40,536 bases of DNA from Sorangium cellulosum (GCF_001589285.1 NZ_JEMA01000400.1:1-40536); one strand, 5' to 3'. Shown: positions 21,829 through 30,948, numbered from the stretch's first letter. Notes: generated by a model not told the origin, from the letters alone. Program-made: numbers and translations.

Positions 21829-24354
21829 ATGAGGCGAATGACCGGCGTGGCATTCCTGGTATCCGCTGCTGCATGCAGCGTCGCCCACGATGGCGCGGGG
21901 CTGGATGGGCCTACGGCCGAGGGACGAACCACCCTCGAGATCAGCGGGCACTACTCGGTGTCGATCCGCGTGGATGATCGGGGCATGTCCCACGTCACCG
22001 CAGGGGACGAGGTGGCCGGTTATGGCGGCCTCTGCTACGCGATGGCGCGCGACCGGCTCTTCCAGATGGACGAGCTGCGCCGCAGCGCGCAGGGCCGCCT
22101 CGCGGAGATCTACGGGCCCGGCGACGGCAACAGCATCCTCGATCAGGACCTCCTCGCTCGCGCGCAGAACCTGTCCGCGTTCGCCGCCGCGCGCTACGCG
22201 GCGGCCGCCTCGCGGACGAAGCGCATCCTGCAGGGGTGCGCCGCGGGCGTGAACCAGTACATCGCCGACGCGAAGGCCTCCAGCGGCGGGCTGCCGCTCG
22301 AGTTCCAGACGCTCGGCTATCAGCCGGATCCCTGGACACCCGAGGACAGCGTCCTCGCCTACATCTACGTGGGAGTCACCTTCGACACCCTGACGTGGTT
22401 CACCAAGCTCGAACGTGCGGCCGTCGCGGCCATCGCCGGGACAGAGGTCGCGACGACGCTGATCAAGGAGGCTCCGGACACCGTGTCGATGTTCGACGCG
22501 GCGGGCAACCTGAACCCGATCTCCCAGTTCCTCGTGCCGCCCGGCCCGAGCGCGCCGACCGCGACCATCGTCAACCCGCCGCCGCCGCCTTGCCTGGCGG
22601 AGGCGCGCCGGACCGCCGGGCAGGCCGTGCGCAGGGCGCCCGCCAGCGGGCGCGCGAGCAACGCGTGGGCCGTCGACGGACACCTCACCTCGACAGGCAA
22701 GCCGCTCCTCGCGACCGACCCGCACTTCCCCCACACCACCCCGTCCGCCGTCTACGTGGCTCAGCTCAAGGTGACAGGGCAATACGACGTGGCAGGGTGG
22801 ATGGTGCCCGGGTTCCCCGGGTTCCTCAGCGGCCACACAGAGCGCATCGCCTGGGTGCCGACCTACTCGCTCTTCGACAGCGTCGACCTCTACGTGGAGA
22901 CGCTCCGCGCGGCGCCCGGAGGAAGCCAGGAGGTGCTCGTGGGCGGCCAGTGGAAGCCCGTCACCCGGCGCGTGGAGACGATCCGCGTGAAGGGGCAGCC
23001 GAACGTGCAGCGGACGTTCCGCGCGACGCCCCACGGGCCTGTCCTCAACGACGGTCTGGCCGGGCTGGAGTCGTTCGGCACCCTCGCGCTCAAGTCGACG
23101 GCGGGCCAGCCGGCGTGGAAGGTCGACGGCTTCTTCGAGATGCCGGCGGCGCTGAACTGGACGCAGTTCAGGGCGGCGGCGCTGAAGCAGAGCATCGGCT
23201 GGAACTTCATCTTCGCCGACTACGAGGGCACCCACGGCCACATCGGCTACCAGAACTCGGGCCTCGCGCCGCAGCGCCAGAGCCCGCTGAACGCGCTGTA
23301 TCCGGTGCCGGGGACGGGAGGACACGAGTGGACCGGGTACGCCACGAACGCCGAGCTGCCCTCGGTCTACGATCCGCCCTCGCACCTGCTGGTGACGGCG
23401 AACCACCGGATCGTCCCGCGGGGCTACGCGCCGCAGGGGCGCCCTGTCCACCTCGCCAACTACTGGGACATGCCCTGGCGCGCCCAGCGGATCACCACGC
23501 GGTTGACCTCCGCGACGGCGCCGCTCACGCCGCAGGACATGGCGTCGATCCAGCTCGACACGCAGACGACGATCGGGCTGCCGCTGCGCGACAGCTACGT
23601 GGCCGCGCTCGGGCGCGCCGGGCTGCCGGCGGGCGATCCGAGCGCCGCCGCGGCGGTGGCGGCCCTGCAAGCGTGGGACGGGAACGCGGCGGCGAGCAGC
23701 CAGGGCGCGGCCGTCCACGAGATGCTCACCTTGATCCTGCTGCGCAACCTGGTGAGCGACGTGATCGGCCCCGACGAATACGCGTCCTTCGCGCCCAGCG
23801 TGTTCCTCACGAACCAGCTCGCCGGCTTGATGGACGCCCTCGAGAACCCGCGCGCGCCGTACTTCGGCATCACCGCGGGCGTCGATCCGGGGGCGGCGCG
23901 GGACCAGGCCGTCCGCGCGGCCCTGGGCCAGGCAGACGCGATGCTCCGCGACGCCCTGGGCCCGGACGTGAGCACCTGGACCTGGGGCGGGATCCACACG
24001 CTGACCTACAACCACCCGCTCGCGGGCGACGACGCGCGCTTCGCCATCGGCACCTTCCCCGCGGAGGGCGACGTCGCGACGGTGAACATCGGCGGGTGGT
24101 TCGGGAACATCGGTGTCCTGGCGCTCCCGCCCGGCGACTTCGAGGATGCCGGCGGGGTGTGGGCCGCGCTCGATCAGGACTCGCTCAGCGCGACGCGGAT
24201 GATCTGGAACCTCGCCCCGCTCGACGGCTCGCTCGGGGTGATGAGCACCGGCATCAGCGGGGATCCGCGCACGTGCCACTACGCGGATCACGCGGAGGCG
24301 TGGAGGTCGGGTCAGATCTTCACGGTGCCGTTCACGCCCGCAGCGATCCCCTGA
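21829..24354 (+). CDS. Penicillin acylase family protein (Ntn-hydrolase), exported
   Basis: An 841-residue precursor of the penicillin/acyl-homoserine-lactone acylase family (peptidase S45), which self-cleaves to alpha and beta subunits. The start has an export signal with a lipobox-like SAAAC. The alpha part carries DDRGMSHVTAGDEVAGYGGL and CYAMARDRLFQMDELRRSAQ. The cleavage and nucleophile site is ASGRASNAWAVDG, placing the beta N-terminal Ser at 277 followed by Asn. Downstream motifs include LATDPHFPHTTPSAVY, FADYEGTHGHIGYQNSG and TWGGIHTLTYNHPL. The substrate may be an acyl-homoserine lactone, a cyclic lipopeptide or a beta-lactam; family membership does not tell. ATG 21829 is preferred over TTG 21811 because GGAGGAGA lies at 21813-21820. 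The gene is monocistronic and faces a hairpin repeat before the next, convergent gene. Confidence 0.93.
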   Translation: MRRMTGVAFLVSAAACSVAHDGAGLDGPTAEGRTTLEISGHYSVSIRVDDRGMSHVTAGDEVAGYGGLCYAMARDRLFQMDELRRSAQGRLAEIYGPGDGNSILDQDLLARAQNLSAFAAARYAAAASRTKRILQGCAAGVNQYIADAKASSGGLPLEFQTLGYQPDPWTPEDSVLAYIYVGVTFDTLTWFTKLERAAVAAIAGTEVATTLIKEAPDTVSMFDAAGNLNPISQFLVPPGPSAPTATIVNPPPPPCLAEARRTAGQAVRRAPASGRASNAWAVDGHLTSTGKPLLATDPHFPHTTPSAVYVAQLKVTGQYDVAGWMVPGFPGFLSGHTERIAWVPTYSLFDSVDLYVETLRAAPGGSQEVLVGGQWKPVTRRVETIRVKGQPNVQRTFRATPHGPVLNDGLAGLESFGTLALKSTAGQPAWKVDGFFEMPAALNWTQFRAAALKQSIGWNFIFADYEGTHGHIGYQNSGLAPQRQSPLNALYPVPGTGGHEWTGYATNAELPSVYDPPSHLLVTANHRIVPRGYAPQGRPVHLANYWDMPWRAQRITTRLTSATAPLTPQDMASIQLDTQTTIGLPLRDSYVAALGRAGLPAGDPSAAAAVAALQAWDGNAAASSQGAAVHEMLTLILLRNLVSDVIGPDEYASFAPSVFLTNQLAGLMDALENPRAPYFGITAGVDPGAARDQAVRAALGQADAMLRDALGPDVSTWTWGGIHTLTYNHPLAGDDARFAIGTFPAEGDVATVNIGGWFGNIGVLALPPGDFEDAGGVWAALDQDSLSATRMIWNLAPLDGSLGVMSTGISGDPRTCHYADHAEAWRSGQIFTVPFTPAAIP

Positions 24355-24533
24355 GTCGACGAGGCCCGTCAGGCGCCGCTGGCCCGCTCGACGGGGCGGG
24401 CCATGTCGTTCAGCGCCGATGGCTCGCCGCGCTCATCGTCTTCCACCGAGACGTCGTCCGGTATCCCCTCCTGTTCGGCGCTCTCGTCCAGGCTCTGGGA
24501 CACCGAGCAGGTTGAAACCCCGAGAAGACGAAC

Positions 24534-24594
24534 CACAGAGGGCACAGAGGGCACAGAGTTTTTGTTGTTCCTCTGTGCCCTCTGTGCCTCTGTG
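24534..24594. repeat. CACAGAG-type palindromic hairpin repeat
   Basis: The left arm (24534-24558) is three CACAGAG units joined by GG, and the right arm (24571-24594) is its reverse complement with one base fewer, leaving a single-base bulge. The loop TTTTTGTTGTTC is 12 bases. The arms can form a stem of about 24 pairs. Repeats of this CACAGAGG character occur scattered in unrelated bacterial genomes. It lies between the convergent acylase and hypothetical genes, with the right arm ending just 2 bases before the latter's stop, and could act as a two-way terminator. The rest of 24355-24533 shows no gene. Confidence 0.9.
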
Positions 24595-24596
24595 AT

Positions 24597-25325
24597 TCAA
24601 ATCTCTTCCTTCCTGGGTGGTTCAAGCTGGCCGGCGCTCCAGGGCTTCGCACGGAAGGGCGGGACACCAGACGCGGCGATCTCCTCCTCGCCGATGGGCA
24701 GCTCGTCCCAGGGCTCCACTTTCTGCAGGAGGCCGAAGTCGAAGGCCCAGAAGTACGGCGCGCTCCCGGGTTCGAGCAGGGTGCAGCAGTAATCGGTCAT
24801 GTACCCGAACCATTCCACCGTGATCGCCTCGCTACACGAGAGGGAAATATCGTCCTCCACCACGCGCCAGGGCACGACATCCATGGACCGAAGCCGACGC
24901 GCCCTGGACTCGGCTGCGGGGGCGAACCGGAGCTCATCCTCCGACCGCTTCAGACACGCCCCGGACGCACCTGCGCGAACGAACCGGGCATTGCCGAGAT
25001 GCCCCCACGTGTTGAAGCTGAGCTCCAGCTCCATGTCCGGCCACACGGGCAGAGAATAGAACATCCTCGTGGTCCAGAACGCGGAGTCCTCCACCGGCGC
25101 CGGCGTGATGCGCCGGGGCGCCCCGAGGAATCGAGGAACCACGTCGGCTTCGCGCAGGCTCCCGTTGTTCCCTTCCCGGAAGCTCAGGCCCACGTCCGCG
25201 ACCATCGCGTTCGCCGTGTCGACCTCCGACGGATCGACGCCCAGCAGCTTCAGGCCCTTCGCCCTGCCCGCGCTGTTTCGCATCTGCGACATGAGATGAA
25301 CCTGATACGCAACGACAGGCTTCAT
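24597..25325 (-). CDS. Hypothetical protein
   Basis: A 242-residue protein I do not recognise. It has no signal peptide or membrane helix. Segments with definite character include KLLGVDPSEVDTANAMVADV near the N-terminus, the aromatic stretch FWTTRMFYSLPVWPDMELEL, FNTWGHLGNARFVRAGASGA and the C-terminal WFGYMTDYCCTLLEPGSAPY. Tryptophan and tyrosine are frequent, so a compact globular fold is likely. ATG 25325 (MKPVVAYQVHLMSQ) is preferred over GTG 25334, with a G-rich GGGGGGTGG upstream. Its third codon positions are less extreme than neighbouring genes in places. The CACAGAG hairpin sits right after its stop. Upstream, 25326-25460, there is no gene. Confidence 0.68.
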   Translation of the reverse strand: MKPVVAYQVHLMSQMRNSAGRAKGLKLLGVDPSEVDTANAMVADVGLSFREGNNGSLREADVVPRFLGAPRRITPAPVEDSAFWTTRMFYSLPVWPDMELELSFNTWGHLGNARFVRAGASGACLKRSEDELRFAPAAESRARRLRSMDVVPWRVVEDDISLSCSEAITVEWFGYMTDYCCTLLEPGSAPYFWAFDFGLLQKVEPWDELPIGEEEIAASGVPPFRAKPWSAGQLEPPRKEEI

Positions 25326-25460
25326 GATCACCACCCCCCGGGTCTCATCACATCGGAATCCGCACGTCTCGACAACGCGTCCACGTCCGCCGACCGCCCC
25401 TGCCGGCCCCTTCCGACGAGCGCCGCTCGCGCGGGCGGCGCGGGCGCGCCGGGCGGCGCG

Positions 25461-26312
25461 CTACCCGGCCAGCAGCTTGTCACGAAAGAGCTGGAGGACC
25501 CGGTCGAGCGCGGCGCGCGTCGGCTCGCCAGGAGCGTCGACGAGCCCGCCTGTCAGCACCGAGTGGTGCTTCTTGAGGGGCTCCTCGGGGTGCCCGTCGG
25601 CTTGCTCCAGCTCCACGGCGACGAACCCTTCCCCGAGGCGCTCGCGGAGGAGCTGAAACCGCTCCCCCGGCACCAGCGGATCGCGCTTGAAGCGGAGCCC
25701 GATCACCCGGAGGCCCTCCCTGTCGCAGCGCTGGGCCACCGCGTCGAGGGTCGCGGCGTCGCAGTCGATCGTCCGCCGCCGCTCCTTCGTGAGCGCGATC
25801 GGGAGCGACGGCTGCGACATCACGGGCGCCAGCACCCGGGCGTCCGCCGCCATCGCGAGCGCGAACCCGCCGGTGAAGCACATCCCCACGACGCCGACGC
25901 CCGGCCCGCCGCAGCGCTGGTGCTCCGACGCGGCGAGCGCCCGGAGCCAGTCGACGACAGGCGACGAGCGCCCCGTCGCGAGCACGGTGAACTCCTTGCT
26001 GATGCAGGCCCTCGCCATCGACGAGAGGGCGTAGAGCGCGCCCGTTACGCCCGGTCCCAGCAGGGCACGTCCAGGGGTGCCGAAGAGGCTCGGCAGCACG
26101 GCCGTGCAGCCGAGCGCCACGACCCTGTCGGCGAACCCGAGCACCTGGGGAGAGATCCCGGGCATCTCGGTCAGCACGAGGACGGCAGGCCCCTTCCCTT
26201 TCCGATAGACGTCGTGCGCGACGCCGTCGTGCGTGAAGCGCTCGCGCTCGAAGGTGGCGAGATCGCCCTCCGGCGCCCTGGGTTTGCTCGGTGCCATCAC
26301 GGCGAACTGCAT
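25461..26312 (-). CDS. Dienelactone hydrolase family protein (third copy)
   Basis: A 283-residue DLH-family alpha/beta hydrolase. It contains the Glu region VLVLTEMPGISPQVLGFADR, the nucleophile elbow GVVGMCFTGGFAL with Cys, a likely acid in LRFKRDPLVPG and the His region in LKKHHSVLTG. The N-terminus (FTHDGVAHDVYRKGKGPAVL) fits this branch. It differs from the two copies at 3074-4917 by a longer insert around residues 90-130 (the YALSSMARACISKEF segment). ATG 26312 and ATG 26297 are both possible; no strong Shine-Dalgarno is seen. It precedes a hypothetical gene on the same strand by 135 bases. Substrate unknown. The window thus holds three diverged members of this family. Confidence 0.85.
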   Translation of the reverse strand: MQFAVMAPSKPRAPEGDLATFERERFTHDGVAHDVYRKGKGPAVLVLTEMPGISPQVLGFADRVVALGCTAVLPSLFGTPGRALLGPGVTGALYALSSMARACISKEFTVLATGRSSPVVDWLRALAASEHQRCGGPGVGVVGMCFTGGFALAMAADARVLAPVMSQPSLPIALTKERRRTIDCDAATLDAVAQRCDREGLRVIGLRFKRDPLVPGERFQLLRERLGEGFVAVELEQADGHPEEPLKKHHSVLTGGLVDAPGEPTRAALDRVLQLFRDKLLAG

Positions 26313-26444
26313 CACACCACGTTCGCCCGGTAAAGCCCCTCCCCAGCGGCGCTCAGGTCCGTCCGCAGCCGAGCGCCCCTGGAGCAGCCATGGTGATGAG
26401 GTCGGGATACGGCGTCACCCCTCCAGGGGACAGAGCGGCTCCGG

Positions 26445-27182
26445 CTACACCTCGGCGGAGCGCTTCCCGGCCTCGCGGGGCTCTTCCGGCAGGAGCGGGC
26501 TCGCCCCGCCGATCCACGCGACCGCCCTCCGCAGCCGCTCCTTCGCGTCGCCCTCGATCACATCGCCGTGGGCGACGACGACGCGATCGAAGTCCCATGC
26601 GAGGATGTCGGCGACGCTCCGCGCGGCCGCGGCGCGGTCCCTCATGAGCAGGCGCCACAGGTGGTCCTGCGCTGTCTTGTTCCAGGCGCCGCCGAGCCAG
26701 AGGAAGACCTTCATGCCGAAGTTGCGGACCTCGTGCACGTTGAAGAGGAGATCCGTCACGACGAGCGTCCGCGACCGCGCGTGCAGGAACACGTGCTCCG
26801 TGATGTACGGCACGCCCTCCACGACGCGCACGCCGAGATCGTCGCCGATCTCCGGCGCCACGCCGGACCGAGGAAGCGGGGTGAAGCGAAGGCCGGAGAG
26901 CTTCTTCTCCAGCCCGGGCGCCCCGAGCACGCTCGCGCGCGGCCAGCGCTCGGTAGCGGCCTTCAGGAAGAGGTGGTGGAAGCAGTTCGGGGCGACGAGG
27001 GCGCGCACCTCGCCGAGCGCGTCGATCGCCGCGGCGGCGGCGTCGTCGAACGCGAGCGGCGCGTGGATCACGATGCCGCCGTCGGCCCGCCTCACGACGG
27101 TCGTCCGCGACGGCAGATCGCCGAACGGCATCCTGAAGTCCTTCTCGTACGCCCACACGTCCTCGGCGATCGCTCGGAGCAT
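26445..27182 (-). CDS. DUF4336 protein (metallo-beta-lactamase-like fold)
   Basis: A 245-residue protein of the DUF4336 family. Typical segments are DVWAYEKDFRMPFGDLPSRT, TVVRRADGGIVIHAPLAFDD, then VRALVAPNCFHHLFLKAATE (family P-N-x-x-H-H), ASVLGAPGLEKKL and VVVTDLLFNVHE. The fold is related to metallo-beta-lactamases, but the canonical HxHxDH ligand set is absent, so catalysis is not established. A late histidine, VVVAHGDVIEG, may correspond to the last MBL metal ligand. ATG 27182 (MLRAIAEDVW) is the family-like start; an upstream extension to 27272 lacks family character. It is expressed toward the DLH gene at 25461-26312 with a 132-base gap. Function unknown. Confidence 0.85.
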   Translation of the reverse strand: MLRAIAEDVWAYEKDFRMPFGDLPSRTTVVRRADGGIVIHAPLAFDDAAAAAIDALGEVRALVAPNCFHHLFLKAATERWPRASVLGAPGLEKKLSGLRFTPLPRSGVAPEIGDDLGVRVVEGVPYITEHVFLHARSRTLVVTDLLFNVHEVRNFGMKVFLWLGGAWNKTAQDHLWRLLMRDRAAAARSVADILAWDFDRVVVAHGDVIEGDAKERLRRAVAWIGGASPLLPEEPREAGKRSAEV

Positions 27183-27422
27183 GCCGACATGCAACGCGCG
27201 CCCGACCGCTCCGTCAAGGCATCTCCACGCGCCTCGGCACGGTCGTTCACGGACCACATCACGCGTCTTCACGGGATCACAGGATGACGAGCGTCACGTC
27301 ATCCGCTGTTCGGCGTTGCTCGGCCCGTCGACCGTCGCTTCTTCGCCGGAAAGGCCTCATGGAGCGAGCGCGTCGCGCGCTGGGCGTCGGCGCCGCCGGC
27401 GCCGTGGCCTCGACCGCCCCGT

Positions 27423-28757
27423 TCACATCCACATCCGCGCCACGACGCCGTACGTCCCGGGCCCCGGGGACATGCCGACGTCGCCGCCGCCGAGGAGGAT
27501 CTGATCCCCGGAGATCGCCCGCACCGTGTGCAGCACCCCGAACTCGCCGAGGTCGACGGGGAGCACGCCGCCGTCGCCGAACGCCGGGTCGAGCGCGCCG
27601 CCGCACGTGTACCGCGCGAGCAGCGGCGTGGCCGCGTCGCCGCCGTTGCCCGCGACGACGACGGCGCCGCCCGGGAGCAGGACCATGTCCTCGGCCATAT
27701 CGTCGCCGACGGTGGTCGGCCACGCCGCCACGCCGGCCTCGCCGAACGCGAGGTCGGGCGCGCCGTCCTTGTGGAAGCGGCGGACCTGGAAGTCGCGCGC
27801 CCCCGCGCGGCCCGCGTCGCCGGCCACCACGATCGCGCCGCCGGGCGCCAGCGCGACAGCGACAGCGCGCTCGTCGCTCCCGGGGTCGCCGGCCACGATC
27901 ACGCCCCGGTCGCCGAAGGAGCCGTCGAGCGCGCCGTTCGGCAGGAGGCGCACAACGACAATGTCGCGCTGGCCGTCCGTCGCGGCGGAGCCCGCCACGA
28001 CGAGGCGGCCGCGGAGATCGATCGCGACCGCCTCGGCGACCGAGGTGGGCCCCAGCGCCACGGTCCGGTAGCCGCGCGGGCGCGCGAACGACGTGTCGAG
28101 GGCGCCGTCCGCTGTGGCGCGCGCGATCAGCAGGCGCCCGTCGCGCTGGCCCACGACCACGATCCGGTCGTCGCGCGCGACAAGGCCGGCCCGGATCACC
28201 TCGTCTCCGCCGAGGTCGAGCAGGCGCTTGCCGCCGTCGCCGAAGCTCGGGTCGAGCGACCCGTCCTTCGCGTACCGCGCCAGCGCCACGTCCGCCGAGC
28301 CGCCCCCGAACCGATCGCGCCAGCCGACGGCGACGATCGCGCCGCCGCGCTGGTCCCCGACGCCGGCCAGGGTGACGTAGTCGCCTGTCGAGGCGGCCCA
28401 CGAGGTCATCACCATGCCGCCCTCTCCGAACCCGGGGTCGCGCGCGCCGTCCCCGGTCAGCCGGGCGACGCGGAACCGGACCCCGCCGAGCCCGCCCTGG
28501 CCCCAGCCGCCAGCGACGATCTCGTCGCCCGCGACGTCGAGCTTGAAGAAGCCGCCGTCGTCGTCGGCGCCGAAGCGCACGCGCGCGATCCCGGTCCCCT
28601 CTCCCCCGAACGACGTGTCGAGCTGACCGGCGAGCGCGCTGGCCTCCGCGCCCGCGCAGCGGAGGGCTGCGCCGGCGGGCGGCGCGCTCGCGGCGGGCTC
28701 CTCGGCGAGGAGGTGACTCGGGACGAGCAATACGACCCATGCGAAGAGAGCTCTCAT
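27423..28757 (-). CDS. Secreted delta-60 repeat protein
   Basis: A 444-residue exported protein. Residues 1-18 form a signal peptide (MRALFAWVVLLVPSHLLA). The mature part has seven delta-60 repeats, each opening with (L/P)D-x-x-F-G-x-x-G: LDTSFGGEGTG, RDPGFGEGGMV, LDPSFGDGGKR, LDTSFARPRGY, LDGSFGDRGVI, PDLAFGEAGVA and LDPAFGDGGVL, followed by strands such as GRLVVAGSAATDGQRDIVVV. These repeats build beta-propellers and are very common in myxobacteria. Two Cys are present, one early and one in ARYTCGGALDP. ATG 28757 is chosen because the signal peptide starts there; upstream residues are not coding-like. The gene stands alone; function unknown, probably extracellular or outer-membrane-associated. 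Confidence 0.9.
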   Translation of the reverse strand: MRALFAWVVLLVPSHLLAEEPAASAPPAGAALRCAGAEASALAGQLDTSFGGEGTGIARVRFGADDDGGFFKLDVAGDEIVAGGWGQGGLGGVRFRVARLTGDGARDPGFGEGGMVMTSWAASTGDYVTLAGVGDQRGGAIVAVGWRDRFGGGSADVALARYAKDGSLDPSFGDGGKRLLDLGGDEVIRAGLVARDDRIVVVGQRDGRLLIARATADGALDTSFARPRGYRTVALGPTSVAEAVAIDLRGRLVVAGSAATDGQRDIVVVRLLPNGALDGSFGDRGVIVAGDPGSDERAVAVALAPGGAIVVAGDAGRAGARDFQVRRFHKDGAPDLAFGEAGVAAWPTTVGDDMAEDMVLLPGGAVVVAGNGGDAATPLLARYTCGGALDPAFGDGGVLPVDLGEFGVLHTVRAISGDQILLGGGDVGMSPGPGTYGVVARMWM

Positions 28758-29130
28758 GAGGCGATCTGTTGGACGCGCGGGAGATGGTGTCAAACGCGCC
28801 GACCGCGTCCACCTCGCGGTTCCGCCCCTGGACGCCGGAGAGCTCGCTATATCGGCTCAGGTGCGCGCTGCCGCCTCGGACGCACCCTCGGCGCCGGCCA
28901 GCTCCTCACGGGCGGTGACGCGATCGTCGCTGCCGGCACGGCCAGGCTCGGCCCGTCCTCGCCGGCGCACGGGCCACGCGTTCGGCCGGGCGCCGCTCGA
29001 CGGCCGCCGTCGCTCGAGTCGGCTCTGGCGCGGCGCTCGGCCGGGCCCGGCGCCGCGGCGCGCGGCATCCTCCGTGCTCTCGCCGCAGCCGTCGCGCCGG
29101 CGCTCGTCGCCGCGCGCATCGGGAGCACGC
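28758..29130. other. Divergent intergenic region without a gene
   Basis: Between the delta-60 gene (minus) and the GH15 gene (plus). Several frames are open because of high GC, including one reading GSGARCRLGRTLGAGQLLTG, but none has a supported start, a Shine-Dalgarno and an independent stop. It presumably holds the two divergent promoters. No convincing -35/-10 pair or operator is seen; the short AT patch GCTATATCGG at about 28847 is the only candidate -10. Confidence 0.5.
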
Positions 29131-30927
29131 ATGCCGCTGCGGATCGAGGAGTACGCGCTGATCAGCGACACGCAGGCCGCCGCGCTCGCCGGGCGCGACG
29201 GCTCGATCGACTGGCTCTGCCTGCCGCGCTTCGATTCGGCCGCCTGCTTCGCCGCCCTGCTCGGCGCGCCGGAGCACGGCCGCTTCCGGATCGCGCCGAA
29301 GGATCCGGCGCCCCGCGTCGCGCGCCGCTACCGCGAGGGCACGCTCGTGCTCGAGACCGAGTTCACCACGGCCGAGGGCGCGGTGCGGCTCGTGGACTGC
29401 ATGCCGCTGCGCGGGAGGGCGCCGGACGTCGTGCGCGTCGTCGAGGGCGTGCGCGGCCGCGTCCCCGTCTCGCTCGAGCTCGTCATCCGCTTCGACTACG
29501 GCTCGATCGTGCCCTGGGTGCGCTCGGTCGGCGGGGCGCTGCGCGCGGTGGCCGGGCCCGACGCGCTGATCCTGCGCGCGGGGGTGCCGCTGCGCGGCCA
29601 GGGGCTCACCACGGTCGCCGACTTCGACGTCCGCGCGGGCGAGCGCGTCCCCTTCGTGCTCACGTGGCACCCGTCGCACGAGCCGCCGCCCGAGGCGCTC
29701 GACGCCGAGCGCGAGGTGGAGGCCACGGAGGCGTGGTGGCGCGCCTGGTCGAGCCGCTGCGCCTACGCCGGCCCGCGGCGCGAGGCGGTCGTCTCGTCGC
29801 TCGTCGCGCTCAAGGCGCTCACCCACGCGCCCACCGGCGGGCTCGTCGCGGCGCCGACGACCTCGCTGCCCGAGTCGATCGGCGGCGTGCGCAACTGGGA
29901 TTACCGCTACTGCTGGCTGCGCGACGCGACGCTCACGCTCTACGCGCTGCTGCTCGCCGGCTACAGCGAGGAGGCCGCGGCCTGGCGCGACTGGCTCCTG
30001 CGCGCCATCGCGGGCGACCCCTCGAAGCTCCAGATCCTCTACGGCATCGCGGGCGAGCGCCGGCTGCGTGAGTTCGAGCTCCCCTGGCTGCCGGGCTACG
30101 AGGGATCGAGGCCGGTGCGCACCGGCAACGCCGCTGTCGCGCAGCTCCAGCTCGACGTCTACGGCGAGGTGATGGACACGATGTACCAGGCGCGCCGCTC
30201 CGGCATCGCGCCGGAGGCCGAGGCCTGGCGCCTCCAGCGCAAGCTGATGGATTTCCTCGAGTCGAGCTGGCGCCGGCCCGACGAGGGGATCTGGGAGGTG
30301 CGGGGCGGGCCGCGCGCCTTCACCTACTCGCGGGTGATGGCGTGGGTCGCGTTCGATCGCGCCGTGAAGACCGTCGAGCAGCTCGGGCTGGAGGGCCCGG
30401 TCGAGCGCTGGCGCGCGCTGCGCGGCGCGGTGCACGCCGAGGTGTGCGAGAAGGGGTTCGATCGCGGCCGCGGCGCGTTCACCCAGTCGTACGGCAGCCG
30501 GGAGCTCGACGCGAGCACGCTGCTCATCCCGCTCGTGGGCTTCCTGCCGCCGGACGATCCGCGCGTCGTCGGCACGGTGCGCGCGATCGAGCGCGAGCTC
30601 CTGCGCGGGGGCTTCGTGCTCCGTTACCCGACCGGGCCCGGGGGGACGGCCGACGGCCTGCCCGGCGACGAGGGGGTGTTCCTCGCGTGCAGCTTCTGGC
30701 TCGCGGACTGCTATGCGCTCATGGGCCGCGCCGGCGAGGCGCGCGCGCTGTTCGATCGGCTGCTCGCGCTGCGCAACGACGTCGGCCTGCTCTCGGAGGA
30801 GTACGATCCCGCGAGCGGGCGGCTGCTCGGGAATTTCCCCCAGGCGTTCAGCCACCTTGCGCTGGTCGGCACCGCATTCAACCTGGCCTCTGACCAGACC
30901 GGTCCCGCGAACCAGCGATCCCGCTGA
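29131..30927 (+). CDS. Glycoside hydrolase family 15 (glucoamylase/trehalase-like)
   Basis: A 598-residue protein of the two-domain bacterial GH15 type: an N-terminal beta-sandwich (residues 1-200, EEYALISDTQAAALAGRDGS and IDWLCLPRFDSAACFAALLG) and an (alpha/alpha)6 barrel (about 220-590). Barrel motifs include GGVRNWDYRYCWLRDATLTL (251-270) and ESSWRRPDEGIWEVRGGPRA, with Glu385 the likely general acid, and GLLSEEYDP with Glu556/557 the likely base. It would release glucose from alpha-glucans or trehalose by inversion. No signal peptide, so cytoplasmic. ATG 29131 begins the family N-terminus; no strong Shine-Dalgarno is seen. The broken glucose dehydrogenase gene 21 bases downstream suggests an original glucan-to-gluconate operon. 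Confidence 0.9.
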   Translation: MPLRIEEYALISDTQAAALAGRDGSIDWLCLPRFDSAACFAALLGAPEHGRFRIAPKDPAPRVARRYREGTLVLETEFTTAEGAVRLVDCMPLRGRAPDVVRVVEGVRGRVPVSLELVIRFDYGSIVPWVRSVGGALRAVAGPDALILRAGVPLRGQGLTTVADFDVRAGERVPFVLTWHPSHEPPPEALDAEREVEATEAWWRAWSSRCAYAGPRREAVVSSLVALKALTHAPTGGLVAAPTTSLPESIGGVRNWDYRYCWLRDATLTLYALLLAGYSEEAAAWRDWLLRAIAGDPSKLQILYGIAGERRLREFELPWLPGYEGSRPVRTGNAAVAQLQLDVYGEVMDTMYQARRSGIAPEAEAWRLQRKLMDFLESSWRRPDEGIWEVRGGPRAFTYSRVMAWVAFDRAVKTVEQLGLEGPVERWRALRGAVHAEVCEKGFDRGRGAFTQSYGSRELDASTLLIPLVGFLPPDDPRVVGTVRAIERELLRGGFVLRYPTGPGGTADGLPGDEGVFLACSFWLADCYALMGRAGEARALFDRLLALRNDVGLLSEEYDPASGRLLGNFPQAFSHLALVGTAFNLASDQTGPANQRSR

Positions 30928-30948
30928 TGAGGCTCGGAGGAAGCTTCG

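Noticed and set aside
21751-24291. 846-codon minus-strand frame across the penicillin acylase gene
   Set aside because: Same antisense artefact; the plus strand has an intact family with a Shine-Dalgarno and catalytic site.
27284-28375. Plus-strand frames across the delta-60 gene, Arg/Ala-rich
   Set aside because: Antisense shadows; the minus strand has a signal peptide and seven regular repeats.
28757-29130. N-terminal extension of the GH15 gene back into the intergenic region
   Set aside because: The extra 120 or so residues are Arg/Pro-rich low-complexity sequence, while the family start is clear at 29131.
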